Shown here in pieces: positions 16,240 through 25,703 of a DNA stretch of 64,000 bases. Numbering within the stretch: the first letter of the stretch is position 1; every line of letters starts with the position of its first letter. Source of the DNA: Sporosarcina sp. ACRSM (GTDB lineage Bacteria; Bacillota; Bacilli; Bacillales_A; Planococcaceae); contig NZ_JAKRNU010000003.1 in the NCBI RefSeq assembly GCF_022346545.1, positions 1-64,000 on the forward strand, written 5' to 3'. The notes beneath the pieces were generated by a model. That model was not told the DNA's origin and searched no databases. It saw only the letters and a program-made list of their open reading frames with translations. The translations under genes were made by a program, and so were the position numbers.

Positions 16240-16253
16240 CGAAAGCGTTTTCA
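16240..16253 (+). promoter_or_regulatory. Candidate cre (CcpA) site upstream of livJ
   Basis: CGAAAGCGTTTTCA matches the catabolite-responsive element TGWAARCGYTWNCW at 13 of 14 positions, 133 bases before the livJ start. Consistent with carbon catabolite control of amino acid uptake. Based on match only. Confidence 0.5.
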
Positions 16254-16385
16254 AAATGTTTTAATCTTCAAAAAAAACGTTGGATTTTTACAATTTTGCA
16301 ATAAAGGCTGTTTCAATTACTCGACCAATAGTGTATATTTAGAATCATTGTTATTCTAATATTTTTTGAAAAGGATGGAGATTGC

Positions 16386-17546
16386 ATGAATAAGAATATC
16401 AAACTGCTATTTTCAGCAATGATGGTATGTTTGTTAGTTATCTTAGCCGCTTGCGGAAACGATACAAAAGGCGCAGGTGGACAAGCTAACGAAGCTGGTT
16501 CCGATGGACCGGTCAAAGCTACAATTGGCGTTGTTTCCTATTTGACAGGGGGCGGTGCAAGTTATGGTGAAGCGATCACGAATGGTCTTAAATTGGCCAA
16601 TGAAGAATTAAAGGCAGCAGGGGAAGTCGATCTTGAGTTGAAGATTGAGGACTCTGCTGGGAAACAAGAAGAAGCATTGAATGCAGCACAAAAGCTGATG
16701 AACTCGGATAATGTCGATGCAATCATCGGGCCAACACTTAGTACGGAAATGTTTGTTGTAGGTCCAGAAGCCGAGCTGAATGGTGTAACAATTCTTGGTA
16801 CGTCTAATACAGCGGAAGGGGTTCCTCAACTTGGAGATTATGTTTTTAGAAACTCAATCCCTGAGACGATGGCAATTCCGGCAGCTGTAGAAAAAGCGCT
16901 TGAGAAGTATGATGTGAAAAAAGTCGCAATCTTGTACGGAAATGACGACGTGTTTACTAAAGCGGGTTATGACGTGATGAAACAAGTAGCCGAAGATAAG
17001 AACTTGGAAGTTGTCACAACTGAAACATTCCAACTTAACCAATCTGACTATAAACCACTGTTGACAAAAATCAAAAACTTGGAACCGGATCTCATCTTGG
17101 CATCTGCATTGTATAACGAAGGTGCGGTCATTTTAGACCAAGCACGAAAAATGGGCATTGATGTACCGTTTGTAGGTGGTAATGGATTTAACTCGCCAGA
17201 AGTTATTACAATTGCGGGAGATGCTTCTAACGGTCTGATTGTTGCAACTCCTTGGTTTGCTCAAAAAGATGATGAAAAAGTAAAGAATTTTGTTGAAAAG
17301 TATAAAGAAGCATATGGAATGGAACCCGATCAGTTCGCTGCACAAGCGTACGATGGATTGTATTTGATCGCTGAAGCGGTAAAGAACGCAGGAACGAATG
17401 ACCGCGACGCGATTCGCGATGCACTTGCAGAAATTCAAGGCTTTGAAGGTGTGCTCGGCACGATGTCATTTGACGAAGACGGAGATATCGTGATGGAGCC
17501 GACAGTCTTAATCATCGAAGGTAACGAATACGTCGTATTTGAATGA
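16386..17546 (+). CDS. livJ: Branched-chain amino acid ABC transporter, substrate-binding lipoprotein
   Basis: Extracellular binding protein of 386 aa anchored as a lipoprotein: signal peptide with lipobox LAACGN (Cys23 region), then a two-lobed Leu/Ile/Val-binding (Peripla_BP_6) fold with IGVVSYLTGGGASYGEAITNG and the AIIGPTLSTE segment. ATG behind AAAAGGATGGAG. First gene of livJHMGF. A hairpin after the gene may raise expression of the binding protein over the membrane parts. Substrate inferred from family: branched-chain or related amino acids. Confidence 0.9.
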   Translation: MNKNIKLLFSAMMVCLLVILAACGNDTKGAGGQANEAGSDGPVKATIGVVSYLTGGGASYGEAITNGLKLANEELKAAGEVDLELKIEDSAGKQEEALNAAQKLMNSDNVDAIIGPTLSTEMFVVGPEAELNGVTILGTSNTAEGVPQLGDYVFRNSIPETMAIPAAVEKALEKYDVKKVAILYGNDDVFTKAGYDVMKQVAEDKNLEVVTTETFQLNQSDYKPLLTKIKNLEPDLILASALYNEGAVILDQARKMGIDVPFVGGNGFNSPEVITIAGDASNGLIVATPWFAQKDDEKVKNFVEKYKEAYGMEPDQFAAQAYDGLYLIAEAVKNAGTNDRDAIRDALAEIQGFEGVLGTMSFDEDGDIVMEPTVLIIEGNEYVVFE

Positions 17547-17555
17547 TTGATCAGC

Positions 17556-17585
17556 AATCAGGTTGAGGGTGATCTCAGCCTGGTT
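17556..17585 (+). terminator. Intercistronic hairpin between livJ and livH
   Basis: A 12-bp stem (AATCAGGTTGAG with CTCAGCCTGGTT, two G-U pairs) lies 10 bases after livJ and is followed by a T-rich but interrupted stretch. It could be a partial terminator or a 3' stabilising hairpin. Confidence 0.5.
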
Positions 17586-17661
17586 GCATTCTTATTTATC
17601 CGACCGGATAGGGATTTTTGTTTCAGCAAATTGAATTGAACGTGGAAGAGGAGGGTACATT

Positions 17662-18546
17662 TTGTTAATTGAACAATTAATAAACGGTTTGACATTAGGG
17701 AGCATCTATGTCGTTGTTGCCCTCGGGTATACGCTTGTATTTGGTGTCTTGAATATTGTGAATATGGGACATGGGGAAATCTTCATGTTCGGTGCGTTCA
17801 TGGGCGTAGTCGTGACGAATAGTTTAGAACTACCGTTATATGTTGCATTTATCATTGCCATTGTTGTCACAGCCATTTTAGGGTATTTTCTTGAGCGCGT
17901 TGCGTTACGGCCATTACGTGGGAAGGACGGCGTATCGCATTTGGCGCCGCTCATCAGTACGATTGGAGTGTCCATATTCCTTGAAAATGCGGCTCATCAT
18001 CTATTCGGTGCTGGGAATAAGCCATTCCGCACGAGCTTTTCAGATATGAGTTTTACTGTTGGGACTACGACAGTCTATTATGTACAAATTTTGATTTTTG
18101 TCATCGCGATTCTGTTGATGGCGGGTCTAATGTTTTGGCTTTCAAAAACGAAAGCGGGAAAAGCGTTGCGTGCGAGCGCCGAAGACTTGTCTGTTGCTAG
18201 TTTACTTGGCGTGAACACGAAAAGGATGATTACGCAAACAGTCATCTTAGCATCCGCAATGGGTGGTATTGCTGGGATTTTAGTAGGACTCGCTTTTAAC
18301 TCAGTTAACCCTCAAATGGGTCTTTCCTTTGGTTTGAAAGGGTTGGCCATCATCATTCTTGGCGGGCTAGGGAACGTTCGTGGTGCGATGGCGGGCGGTC
18401 TGATTTTAGGTCTTGCGGAAACATTCGTAGTGGCCTACGGTGCTTCAGGTTATCGTGATGCAATTGCGTTTATCGCCATTATCGTCATTTTGATTGTTCG
18501 ACCACAAGGAATTTTTGGTACAGCAACATCAGGGTCAAGGGGGTGA
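17662..18546 (+). CDS. livH: Branched-chain amino acid ABC transporter permease LivH
   Basis: Inner membrane permease of 294 aa with about eight transmembrane segments, beginning LIEQLINGLTLGSIYVVVALGYTLVFGVLNIVNMGHG, the hallmark of LivH. The EAA-like cytoplasmic coupling loop and the GLGNVRGAMAGGL motif are present. TTG start behind GAGGAGGG. It forms the channel with LivM. Confidence 0.92.
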   Translation: MLIEQLINGLTLGSIYVVVALGYTLVFGVLNIVNMGHGEIFMFGAFMGVVVTNSLELPLYVAFIIAIVVTAILGYFLERVALRPLRGKDGVSHLAPLISTIGVSIFLENAAHHLFGAGNKPFRTSFSDMSFTVGTTTVYYVQILIFVIAILLMAGLMFWLSKTKAGKALRASAEDLSVASLLGVNTKRMITQTVILASAMGGIAGILVGLAFNSVNPQMGLSFGLKGLAIIILGGLGNVRGAMAGGLILGLAETFVVAYGASGYRDAIAFIAIIVILIVRPQGIFGTATSGSRG

Positions 18547-18550
18547 GGAC

Positions 18551-19531
18551 ATGTTAAGCGAGCTAATAAACCCATATTATTTACAAATTGCATCGTTTAT
18601 TCTATTGAACATTATTCTAGGCGTCAGCATCTACATAACACTCGCAACGGGGCAATTGTCGTTAGGACATGCAGGTTTTATGAGTATCGGTGCTTATACT
18701 TCGGCGATCTTAACACTCAATCATAATGTCCCACTTGTGTTAGGGATAGTCATTGCAGCTGTTTTCACAGGTCTGGTCGGTGTCATTATCGGTTTTCCTG
18801 CATTGAGGTTACATGGGGTTTACCTTGCCATTGCAACATTAGGGTTCGGGGAAGTTATCCGTGTGCTTTTCGTCAACTGGGAAAATCTGACGAATGGTGC
18901 AATCGGAATTGCGAATATTCCTCATCTAGGTAGAGAAATATTAACTTTAAGTAAGGATATCGGGTTTGAACCGGCTGCTTTAGGTTTAAGAAATAACCAA
19001 TTTATCAGTTTAGCCGTTTTTCTATTGTTATTGATTATTACGATTGCTGTCATTTGGTTCTTTATCCGACAAAATAATTCTAGAATCGGACGGGCCTATG
19101 CGTCCATAAAAATGGATGAGCAAGCATCGGAAGCGATGGGTATTAACATTACATATTATAAGATTCTCGCATTTGGTCAAGGAGCGTTATTGGCCGGTTT
19201 CGCCGGTGCTTTGTATGCACATATGACGGCATATATCAGTCCCTCGGATTTCGATTACCATCGAGCTGTGGAGATTCTAATATTTGCAATATTCGGCGGA
19301 AGTGAAGTCATTTGGGGACCGATTTTTGGTGCCATCTTCCTGTCATCTTTGCCGGAGGTATTGCGTTCAGTCAGTGAATACCGTTTCATGATTTACGGTG
19401 CATTGATTGTCTTTATGATGGCATTCCGTCCACAAGGACTTATTGATATGAATGTCATGAATTGGCTGAAACGTTCGAAGTCAAAGAAGAAGGAGGGAAA
19501 ACATGGTACTGGAAGTAAAGAAAATCAGTAA
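18551..19531 (+). CDS. livM: Branched-chain amino acid ABC transporter permease LivM
   Basis: Permease of 326 aa with about nine membrane segments. It contains TGQLSLGHAGFMSIGAYTSA and the late motif AFRPQGLI shared by LivM proteins. The ATG four bases after the livH stop, behind GGTGAGGA, was preferred to an upstream in-frame start inside livH. Its last 29 bases overlap livG, so the two genes are probably translationally coupled. Confidence 0.92.
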   Translation: MLSELINPYYLQIASFILLNIILGVSIYITLATGQLSLGHAGFMSIGAYTSAILTLNHNVPLVLGIVIAAVFTGLVGVIIGFPALRLHGVYLAIATLGFGEVIRVLFVNWENLTNGAIGIANIPHLGREILTLSKDIGFEPAALGLRNNQFISLAVFLLLLIITIAVIWFFIRQNNSRIGRAYASIKMDEQASEAMGINITYYKILAFGQGALLAGFAGALYAHMTAYISPSDFDYHRAVEILIFAIFGGSEVIWGPIFGAIFLSSLPEVLRSVSEYRFMIYGALIVFMMAFRPQGLIDMNVMNWLKRSKSKKKEGKHGTGSKENQ

Positions 19532-20279
19532 GAATTTCGGTGGAATTCAGGCACTGACAGATGTTTCTTTTTCGATCGAACAAGGGGAAGTCATCGGACT
19601 GATCGGGCCGAATGGTGCTGGGAAAACAACGATGTTCAACATGATTACTGCGATGTTCCCTCCGAGTTCGGGTGAGATTGTTTTCATGGGGAAATCACTT
19701 TCGGGTTTGAAACCACATGAAATTACGAAGCTCGGCATTTGCAGGACTTTCCAGAACATCCGGTTGTTTTCGGATTTGACTGTCCGTGAAAACGTGATGG
19801 TCGGCAATCATTGCCGATTGACAACAGGCGTATGGCAAAGTGTTTTCCGCACGAAGTATCAAAAGCAGGAAGAGAAGAAAGTGCTGGAGAAAGCGGACGA
19901 GATTTTAGAAATTGTTGGCTTATTGGAACATAGTCAAACGACCGCTAAAAATTTATCTTATGGACAGCAACGCCGATTGGAAATTGCGAGGGCATTGGCA
20001 AGTGAGCCAAAGTTATTGCTACTTGACGAGCCGGCTGCAGGGATGAATGAAAAAGAGACGAACGATTTATTTGATTTGATTATGAAAATAAAGTCGCTAG
20101 GCATTACCGTGTTATTGATCGAGCATGATATGCCGCTGGTCATGCGGATATGCAGCCGACTTGTCGTCTTGAACTTTGGAGAGAGAATAGCAGAAGGTAC
20201 GCCGGACAGTATTCAGACTAATAAAGAAGTCATTGAAGCCTACCTCGGGGTTGAAGAGGAGGAAGAGGAACTTGCTTAA
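19503..20279 (+). CDS. livG: Branched-chain amino acid ABC transporter ATPase LivG
   Basis: ATPase of 258 aa: Walker A GLIGPNGAGKTT, signature LSYGQQRRLEIARAL, Walker B LLLLDEPAAGMN and the H-loop IEHDM. It ends in the BCA_ABC_TP_C tail (GTPDSIQTNKEVIEAYLG) that marks LivG. ATG behind GAAGGAGGG, starting inside livM. A run of glutamates closes the protein, and its coding sequence doubles as the ribosome site for livF. Confidence 0.93.
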   Translation: MVLEVKKISKNFGGIQALTDVSFSIEQGEVIGLIGPNGAGKTTMFNMITAMFPPSSGEIVFMGKSLSGLKPHEITKLGICRTFQNIRLFSDLTVRENVMVGNHCRLTTGVWQSVFRTKYQKQEEKKVLEKADEILEIVGLLEHSQTTAKNLSYGQQRRLEIARALASEPKLLLLDEPAAGMNEKETNDLFDLIMKIKSLGITVLLIEHDMPLVMRICSRLVVLNFGERIAEGTPDSIQTNKEVIEAYLGVEEEEEELA

Positions 20280-20973
20280 ACTACAAAATGTCAGTACGTA
20301 TTACGATAAAATCCAAGCGATAAAAAATGTCGATATTGCCGTGGAAGAAGGAACTGTCGTGACAATTCTCGGTGCGAACGGTGCCGGGAAGACGACAACA
20401 ATGAACACGATTGCAGGTCTATTGAAACCGAAAGAGGGAAGTATCCATTACTTAGGTGAAGACGTGACGGGATTGCGACCGGATCAATTGCTAAGAAAAG
20501 GACTTGCGCTTGTTCCCGAAGGTCGGGGCATCCTATCTTCCATGACGGTGATGGATAATTTGGAAATGGGCGCTTATCACCGAAATGACTCCGAAGTGGG
20601 TGCGGATTTAGAAAAGGTGATGAAGCGATTCCCGATCTTGAAAGAGCGAAAAGCACAATTGGGCGGAACTTTATCCGGAGGACAGCAACAAATGCTGGCC
20701 ATTGCGCGGGTGATCATGTCCAGACCGAAGCTATTGTTATTGGATGAACCTTCCATGGGGCTGGCTCCCCTCATTGTCGCGGACATCTTTAAAATCATTA
20801 AAGAAATTAGCGAAGCCGGAACGACGGTCTTGCTTGTAGAGCAAAATGCAAGGCAGGCTTTGAAGGTTGCGGATTATGGTTATGTTCTGGAAACAGGACG
20901 GGTCGTCGCCAGCGGAAACGCAAAGGAATTATTGCAAGACGATACCATCCAGAAAGCTTATTTGGGTCATTAA
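20272..20973 (+). CDS. livF: Branched-chain amino acid ABC transporter ATPase LivF
   Basis: ATPase of 233 aa: Walker A ILGANGAGKTTT, signature LSGGQQQMLAIARVI, Walker B LLLLDEPSMGLAP and H-loop VEQNA. The ending QDDTIQKAYLGH is typical of LivF. The TTG start overlaps the livG stop by 8 bases and has the purine-rich GAGGAGGAAGAGG just before it; the length then fits the family. Confidence 0.92.
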   Translation: MLKLQNVSTYYDKIQAIKNVDIAVEEGTVVTILGANGAGKTTTMNTIAGLLKPKEGSIHYLGEDVTGLRPDQLLRKGLALVPEGRGILSSMTVMDNLEMGAYHRNDSEVGADLEKVMKRFPILKERKAQLGGTLSGGQQQMLAIARVIMSRPKLLLLDEPSMGLAPLIVADIFKIIKEISEAGTTVLLVEQNARQALKVADYGYVLETGRVVASGNAKELLQDDTIQKAYLGH

Positions 20974-21117
20974 GATCGAAGAGGCAAGGTTGAACGAAAG
21001 TAGACCCCGCTGTATAACCATCGGATTTTCCAATAGGATGAGAAAGTGACAGAGATAATCATTTCCCGGGAAATGCCGACACTTCTCGACAAGTATTATG
21101 TTTACCGATATATTAAT

Positions 21118-21160
21118 AAAAAGCTATGCAGATTCCATTGAGGAGCCTGCATAGCTTTTT
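21118..21160 (+). terminator. Intrinsic terminator of the liv operon
   Basis: Stem AAAAAGCTATGCAG/CTGCATAGCTTTTT with a 15-base loop, 145 bases after livF. Confidence 0.85.
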
Positions 21161-21200
21161 CTGTTTGGTGATATATGAACCTCGGTTAGTAGATGCATCG

Positions 21201-21434
21201 TTAAGAACCTGGAGCTTTCTCGGAACTGGAAGATTTGCTTTTCGTGTCATGGTGGACCTTTTCTTCACGGGTTTCGATTTTTAAATCTTCAAGCGGAATG
21301 GGATCGACCGTTTGCATATCTTCATGCATATCATAAATGCTTTCTTTATCTGTGCGAAGATATTCAGGATTATCCATGTATGGACCATCAGCGTCTTTTC
21401 TGTCCCTTTCAGTGAACACTTTCTTCTTGTCCAA
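21201..21434 (-). CDS. Small hydrophilic protein of unknown function
   Basis: Protein of 77 aa, strongly charged, with no membrane segment. The middle is acidic (YDMHEDMQTVDPIPLEDL) and the tail is rich in serine and lysine (SKSSSSEKAPGS). It is probably disordered. TTG start behind AAAGGGGTG. No family recognised; it is kept as a gene because of the ribosome site and coherent codon use. Confidence 0.55.
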   Translation of the reverse strand: MDKKKVFTERDRKDADGPYMDNPEYLRTDKESIYDMHEDMQTVDPIPLEDLKIETREEKVHHDTKSKSSSSEKAPGS

Positions 21435-21593
21435 GGAAATACACCCCTTTCATCAGGTGGAATGATCTCGACACCTTTATACTATATCTTTCACTTTTTT
21501 GGACCTCACTAAACATGATTGGCAATTTGTTTCTAAACAATATGAAGGGGTACAGTAGCAAAAAGATTGTTTTTAAAGGAGGAGCTTTCGAAC

Positions 21594-22028
21594 ATGGCTA
21601 TGAAAAAGCATGTAGGCACATTTCATTCAATTGACACGGTTCTTTATAAAATTACAGAACTTGGGTCAAAGGGTTACGTGGAAAATCAAATTTATGGCGT
21701 TTCGGGTGTTGACGATATGATCGCAATGTTAGAAGGGGAAACGGAAATTATGCTCCAAGGAGGAAATGGGGAAGAGCGTGTGCGGGATATATTTAGGCGA
21801 ATGGGTTTTTCTGAGCAACAAGCCGAAGCTTATTTCGAAGAAGTGAAAGATGGAGGCGTGGCTTTGTTTGTGGAAGATGAGCACACCGATTCAAATGGTA
21901 TGCAAGAAGAGATGGATAGTTCGGCGGAAGTGGGATTTAGCGGAGAGCAATTAGACGGACAAGACCGTGAGCAGCAGCTGATTGAAAATACAGAAACTGT
22001 CCCAAGAATTGATACGAAAAATTTATAA
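21594..22028 (+). CDS. YflT-like (general stress protein 17M) domain protein
   Basis: About 144 aa. The N-terminal half (HVGTFHSIDTVLYKITELGSKGY, then VSGVDDMIAMLEG and FRRMGFSEQQAEAYFEEVKDGGVALFVE) resembles the YflT/heat-induced stress domain of Bacillus general stress protein 17M. The C-terminal 45 residues are acidic and low in complexity. ATG behind AAAGGAGGAG. Molecular role unknown; a stress-response role is inferred from family resemblance. Confidence 0.65.
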   Translation: MAMKKHVGTFHSIDTVLYKITELGSKGYVENQIYGVSGVDDMIAMLEGETEIMLQGGNGEERVRDIFRRMGFSEQQAEAYFEEVKDGGVALFVEDEHTDSNGMQEEMDSSAEVGFSGEQLDGQDREQQLIENTETVPRIDTKNL

Positions 22029-22231
22029 TGCTATTCAATAAAGAGTAAAATGAGCGGAAATTCTATGCATTCTGGCTAACTCCTTTGAATATTCTTGGGG
22101 CGTTGGTGCATTGGTTATTGCAGAAAAATCCACGGTTTTTTAAATTTAATGGGAACTCAATAAATCATACGTTCCATTTATCTAAAAATTGTGTATAATT
22201 AGATACAAACCGACAAAAGGGGGAGGCTGAA

Positions 22232-22639
22232 ATGATAAGGAGGGGGAGATTTGCACGTTGGGATAATCGGGAATTTGAAATTGTTTCACATCGGCGGCAA
22301 TACTATTTAAAGTCAAATGATCCGTCAGATCGTGAATGGGGATTTCAGGTGATGAATGGCAGTCAAGAAGTATTTTTCAAACCGATCTTGGTAACCGATT
22401 TGGAGGATGCGTATGAAATCATTCCTTACGTATTCATTTCAGGATATCGATTTGCAATCGAAAGTTATCATGTGGAAACAGGGATGCTTACGCTTGTCAC
22501 AAACAATCCGTTTGTACAAAAAAAGATCCCTGTACGCCCCCATGGAAAATATGAGTTTATAATAGATATTTCGATAAATGAATTGAAAATTGAGGAGGAC
22601 CGGATTTCGATACTTGGATTTGAAGGTTCTTATCCTTAA
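22232..22639 (+). CDS. Conserved-type hypothetical protein
   Basis: Soluble protein of 135 aa with many aromatic residues and predicted beta strands (REFEIVSHRRQYYLKS, PYVFISGYRFAIESYHVETG). No signal peptide or membrane segment. ATG behind GGGGGAGG. I do not recognise a family. It lies between two other small soluble genes, with a TATAAT box about 40 bases upstream. Confidence 0.6.
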   Translation: MIRRGRFARWDNREFEIVSHRRQYYLKSNDPSDREWGFQVMNGSQEVFFKPILVTDLEDAYEIIPYVFISGYRFAIESYHVETGMLTLVTNNPFVQKKIPVRPHGKYEFIIDISINELKIEEDRISILGFEGSYP

Positions 22640-22814
22640 AATGGGCGCATTCCAACTTCCGGCAAATGTACGCCTTTGCCTAATGAAATGAATTGTTTGT
22701 CCAGAAAAGGATTTCTGTACAGTCTGGACGCATGAAATAGGGCGATCTTTGCAATAATGAGGAAGATGGGTAAGGAAAATGAGTGGTCAGACAATCCATG
22801 ATGGAGGGGTTAAA

Positions 22815-23042
22815 GTGATTTCCGATTTTAAGGTGCGAAAAGAAATGTTCGAGGATACACAACATGAAACCTTACATTTCGAGTTGATGTTAGATGGGAA
22901 AGAGTACCAAGGTCATTATAAAAACGATGAAGTGAATTGGTTTCAAATGCAACCTTCCCAGGAAGATCATGAGATTTCTATTGACGAATTGGAAGATGAA
23001 GTGAGAAATCGTCTTCGGGATTGGAAAGAAATCGAATCGTAA
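22815..23042 (+). CDS. YheE-like (DUF5342) protein
   Basis: About 75 aa. The pattern HFELMLDGKEYQGHYKNDEVNWFQMQP resembles the short YheE/DUF5342 family of Bacillales. The GTG start behind GGAGGGG gives the family's usual length; an upstream ATG at 22779 would add 12 unmatched residues and has a weaker ribosome site. Function unknown. Confidence 0.6.
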   Translation: MISDFKVRKEMFEDTQHETLHFELMLDGKEYQGHYKNDEVNWFQMQPSQEDHEISIDELEDEVRNRLRDWKEIES

Positions 23043-23061
23043 GCATCCAGAAAACAATTGC

Positions 23062-23093
23062 GAGAGGCTATCCAAAGCGGATAGCCTCTTTTC
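23062..23093 (+). terminator. Intrinsic terminator
   Basis: Stem AGAGGCTATCC/GGATAGCCTCT with a 5-base loop and TTTTC tract, 20 bases after the DUF5342 gene. Confidence 0.8.
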
Positions 23094-23196
23094 TCTGCTA
23101 ATAAATCACTGTGAAGGTATGAAATCATTATTAGAATGGCATGCTTGCATGTAGGAAACTGTCTATAAATGGATGCAAAGTGAAGGAGGATAAAAG

Positions 23197-23955
23197 ATGT
23201 CGGATGAAAAAAAAGGATTATCGAGACGGGATTTCTTAAAAACGACCGGTATCGCTACAGGTGCACTCGTTGGTGGAGGGCTCATCGGAGGACTTGTCGG
23301 CTACAACGTGAACAAGGAAGGACAAGTGGCTGGTACGAAGGGAACCGGAGGCGGTAACGAACAACATGATGCAGCCATCAACCGTGGTCTTATGTTCTTT
23401 CAAAAAATGGAGGATTTCAATGTGCTGTCCCAAGCAGTTGAGCGAATTTTCCCAGAGGATGATCTCGGACCTGGTGCCATTGGATTAGGCGTACCGTTTT
23501 TCATTGACAATCAACTGGCGGGTAATTACGGGAGCAACGTGAAGGAGTATATGCAGGGACCGTTTTTTGCCGGCGAATCCACACAAGGATATCAAAGCAG
23601 ACTGACCCGCGCTGAGATGTTCATGCATGGGATCCACAAAATGAATGAAGAAGCGCAACGTCGTTTTGATAAAAATTTCGTTGACTTGGAAGGCGAGCAG
23701 ATGGATGAAATACTGACTGCATTCCAAAAAAATGAAGTGGAGATGAAAGGTGCATCGTCGGAATTCTTCTTTAAGCTTCTTCGACAAGCGACGCTAGAAG
23801 GCGCCTATGCAGATCCAATCTATAACGGCAATATCAATATGGATGCTTGGCGCATGAAGGAATTCCCGGGGAACCAGATGACTTATTTGGCCCAAATTGA
23901 AAATGAGGAATTCATGAAATACGATCCAGTTTCGCTGAGCAACATGGAACATTAA
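23197..23955 (+). CDS. Gluconate 2-dehydrogenase subunit 3-type protein with Tat signal
   Basis: Protein of 252 aa. The twin-arginine signal SRRDFLKTTG starts at residue 9 and is followed by a hydrophobic stretch (GIATGALVGGGLIGGLVG), so it is exported folded by the Tat system. The mature part matches the gluconate 2-dehydrogenase gamma (subunit 3) family. It probably binds the FAD subunit encoded next and carries it across as a hitch-hiker, because that subunit has no signal. First gene of an operon with GMC dehydrogenase, tatA and tatC. ATG behind GAAGGAGG. Confidence 0.88.
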   Translation: MSDEKKGLSRRDFLKTTGIATGALVGGGLIGGLVGYNVNKEGQVAGTKGTGGGNEQHDAAINRGLMFFQKMEDFNVLSQAVERIFPEDDLGPGAIGLGVPFFIDNQLAGNYGSNVKEYMQGPFFAGESTQGYQSRLTRAEMFMHGIHKMNEEAQRRFDKNFVDLEGEQMDEILTAFQKNEVEMKGASSEFFFKLLRQATLEGAYADPIYNGNINMDAWRMKEFPGNQMTYLAQIENEEFMKYDPVSLSNMEH

Positions 23956-23969
23956 AGGGGGAATGATCA

Positions 23970-25682
23970 ATGGCGACTACGTTAGATAAGGTAGATGTTG
24001 TGACAGTTGGAGTTGGATGGATGGGTGGAATCATTGGTGCCGAATGTGCGAAAGCCGGTTTGAAAGTGTTAGGGCTTGAGCGGGGGAAAGAACGTGGTAC
24101 CGCAGATTATTTAATGATTCATGATGAATTCAGATATGGGATTCGCTATGATCTCATGCAGGATCTCTCGAAAGAGACCATTACATTTCGGAACGATCGA
24201 AAAATGCGTGCTCTTCCCATGCGACAGATGGGCTCTTTTCTTCTTGGAGAAGGCCTCGGCGGCGCGGGAACACATTGGAATGGGCATAACTGGCGTTTCC
24301 TTCCATATGATTTTGAAATTAAAACGATAACAGATCAAAAGTATGGAAAAGATAAGCTCTCAAGTGACTATTTGCTGCAAGATTGGGGAGTTACATATGA
24401 CGAGCTGGAACCTTATTTCGATAAATTCGAAAAGACCGCCGGCATATCAGGGGAGGATACCAATCCTTTTTGGGGAAAACGTTCGTCTGATTTTCCAACG
24501 CCTCCGATGAAGAAGACACCCATCTTAAAAAAGTTTGAGACTGCAACGAGCAACCTTGGTTATTCGCCTTTCATGCTGCCGTCCGCCAATCTATCCGAAG
24601 CGTACACCAATCCTGACGGTGAATCGATTGCTCCGTGTCAATATTGCGGGTTTTGCGATCGTTTTGGCTGCGAATATGGAGCGAAGACATCACCTGAAAT
24701 CACAGTGATCCCGACTGCAAGGAAAACAGGAAACTACGATGTCCGTTTCCATGCGAATGTTGTCGAAGTGTTGAAAAAAGGCGATAAAGTGACAGGTGTG
24801 AAGTATATTGACACACAGACAGGCGAGGAATTCATCCAGCCGGCTGAAGTCGTCGTGCTTACAAGTTATGTCATGAATAATGCGAAACTGCTCATGGTAT
24901 CAGGCATTGGTGAAGTGTATGATCCGGATACTGGCAAAGGGACACTTGGAAAAAACTATTGCTATCAGATCCTTCCTGGAGCGACAGGGTTCTTTGAAGA
25001 AAAGATGAATACCTTTATGGGCGCGGGTGCACTTGGAATGACGATTGATGATTTCAATGGGGATAATTTCGATCATAGTGATTTAGATTTTATTCATGGG
25101 GCGAGTCTCTCTCTTACACAACCAGGAGTACGGCCGATCGCCTTTAATCCACTGCCGCCTGATACGCCTGTTTGGGGTCCGGAATTCAAGAAGGCGTCCA
25201 TTCATAATTTTAATCGCACACTCAGTGTAAGCGGCCAAGGGGCGTCAATGCCACATAAGGAGAACTTCCTGTCACTTGACCCTGTTTATAAAGATGCGTA
25301 CGGCGTTCCGCTACTGCGGTTAACGTACAATTTTACGGAACAGGATCGGAACTTGCACAAATATCTCACTGAAAAATGTGTTGAAATCATAGAGGAAATG
25401 GGTGCAAAAACAGCCGTGCCCGGAAACCCGCTGACGAATTATGACATAGTCCCTTATCAGACGACACATAATACTGGTGGAACCATTATGGGAACCAGTC
25501 CGGAGAACAGTGTTGTCAACACCCAATTACAGCATTGGGATGCGGAAAATCTGTTTGTCATAGGAGCTGGGAATTTTACGCATAATGGCGGCTACAATCC
25601 AACCGGTACGATTGGTGCGCTTGCGTATCGCGCTTCGGAAGGGATCTTGAAATACAGTAAAAACGGTGGGTCACTTGTGTAA
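23970..25682 (+). CDS. GMC-family FAD dehydrogenase (gluconate/sugar 2-dehydrogenase large subunit)
   Basis: Flavoprotein of 570 aa oxidising a sugar acid or polyol. FAD-binding GVGWMGGIIGAECAKAG at about 11-27; GEGLGGAGTHWNG; a Cys cluster C223, C226, C229 and C234 (CQYCGFCDRFGC) like the Fe-S site of membrane sugar dehydrogenases; and the C-terminal GMC_oxred_C block HNTGGTIMG...NGGYNPTGTIGALA. It has no signal peptide, so export depends on the Tat-signal partner. No cytochrome c subunit is encoded nearby, so the electron acceptor is unknown. Confidence 0.88.
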   Translation: MATTLDKVDVVTVGVGWMGGIIGAECAKAGLKVLGLERGKERGTADYLMIHDEFRYGIRYDLMQDLSKETITFRNDRKMRALPMRQMGSFLLGEGLGGAGTHWNGHNWRFLPYDFEIKTITDQKYGKDKLSSDYLLQDWGVTYDELEPYFDKFEKTAGISGEDTNPFWGKRSSDFPTPPMKKTPILKKFETATSNLGYSPFMLPSANLSEAYTNPDGESIAPCQYCGFCDRFGCEYGAKTSPEITVIPTARKTGNYDVRFHANVVEVLKKGDKVTGVKYIDTQTGEEFIQPAEVVVLTSYVMNNAKLLMVSGIGEVYDPDTGKGTLGKNYCYQILPGATGFFEEKMNTFMGAGALGMTIDDFNGDNFDHSDLDFIHGASLSLTQPGVRPIAFNPLPPDTPVWGPEFKKASIHNFNRTLSVSGQGASMPHKENFLSLDPVYKDAYGVPLLRLTYNFTEQDRNLHKYLTEKCVEIIEEMGAKTAVPGNPLTNYDIVPYQTTHNTGGTIMGTSPENSVVNTQLQHWDAENLFVIGAGNFTHNGGYNPTGTIGALAYRASEGILKYSKNGGSLV

Positions 25683-25703
25683 AATCGGAAGGAGGCTTGT
25701 CTG

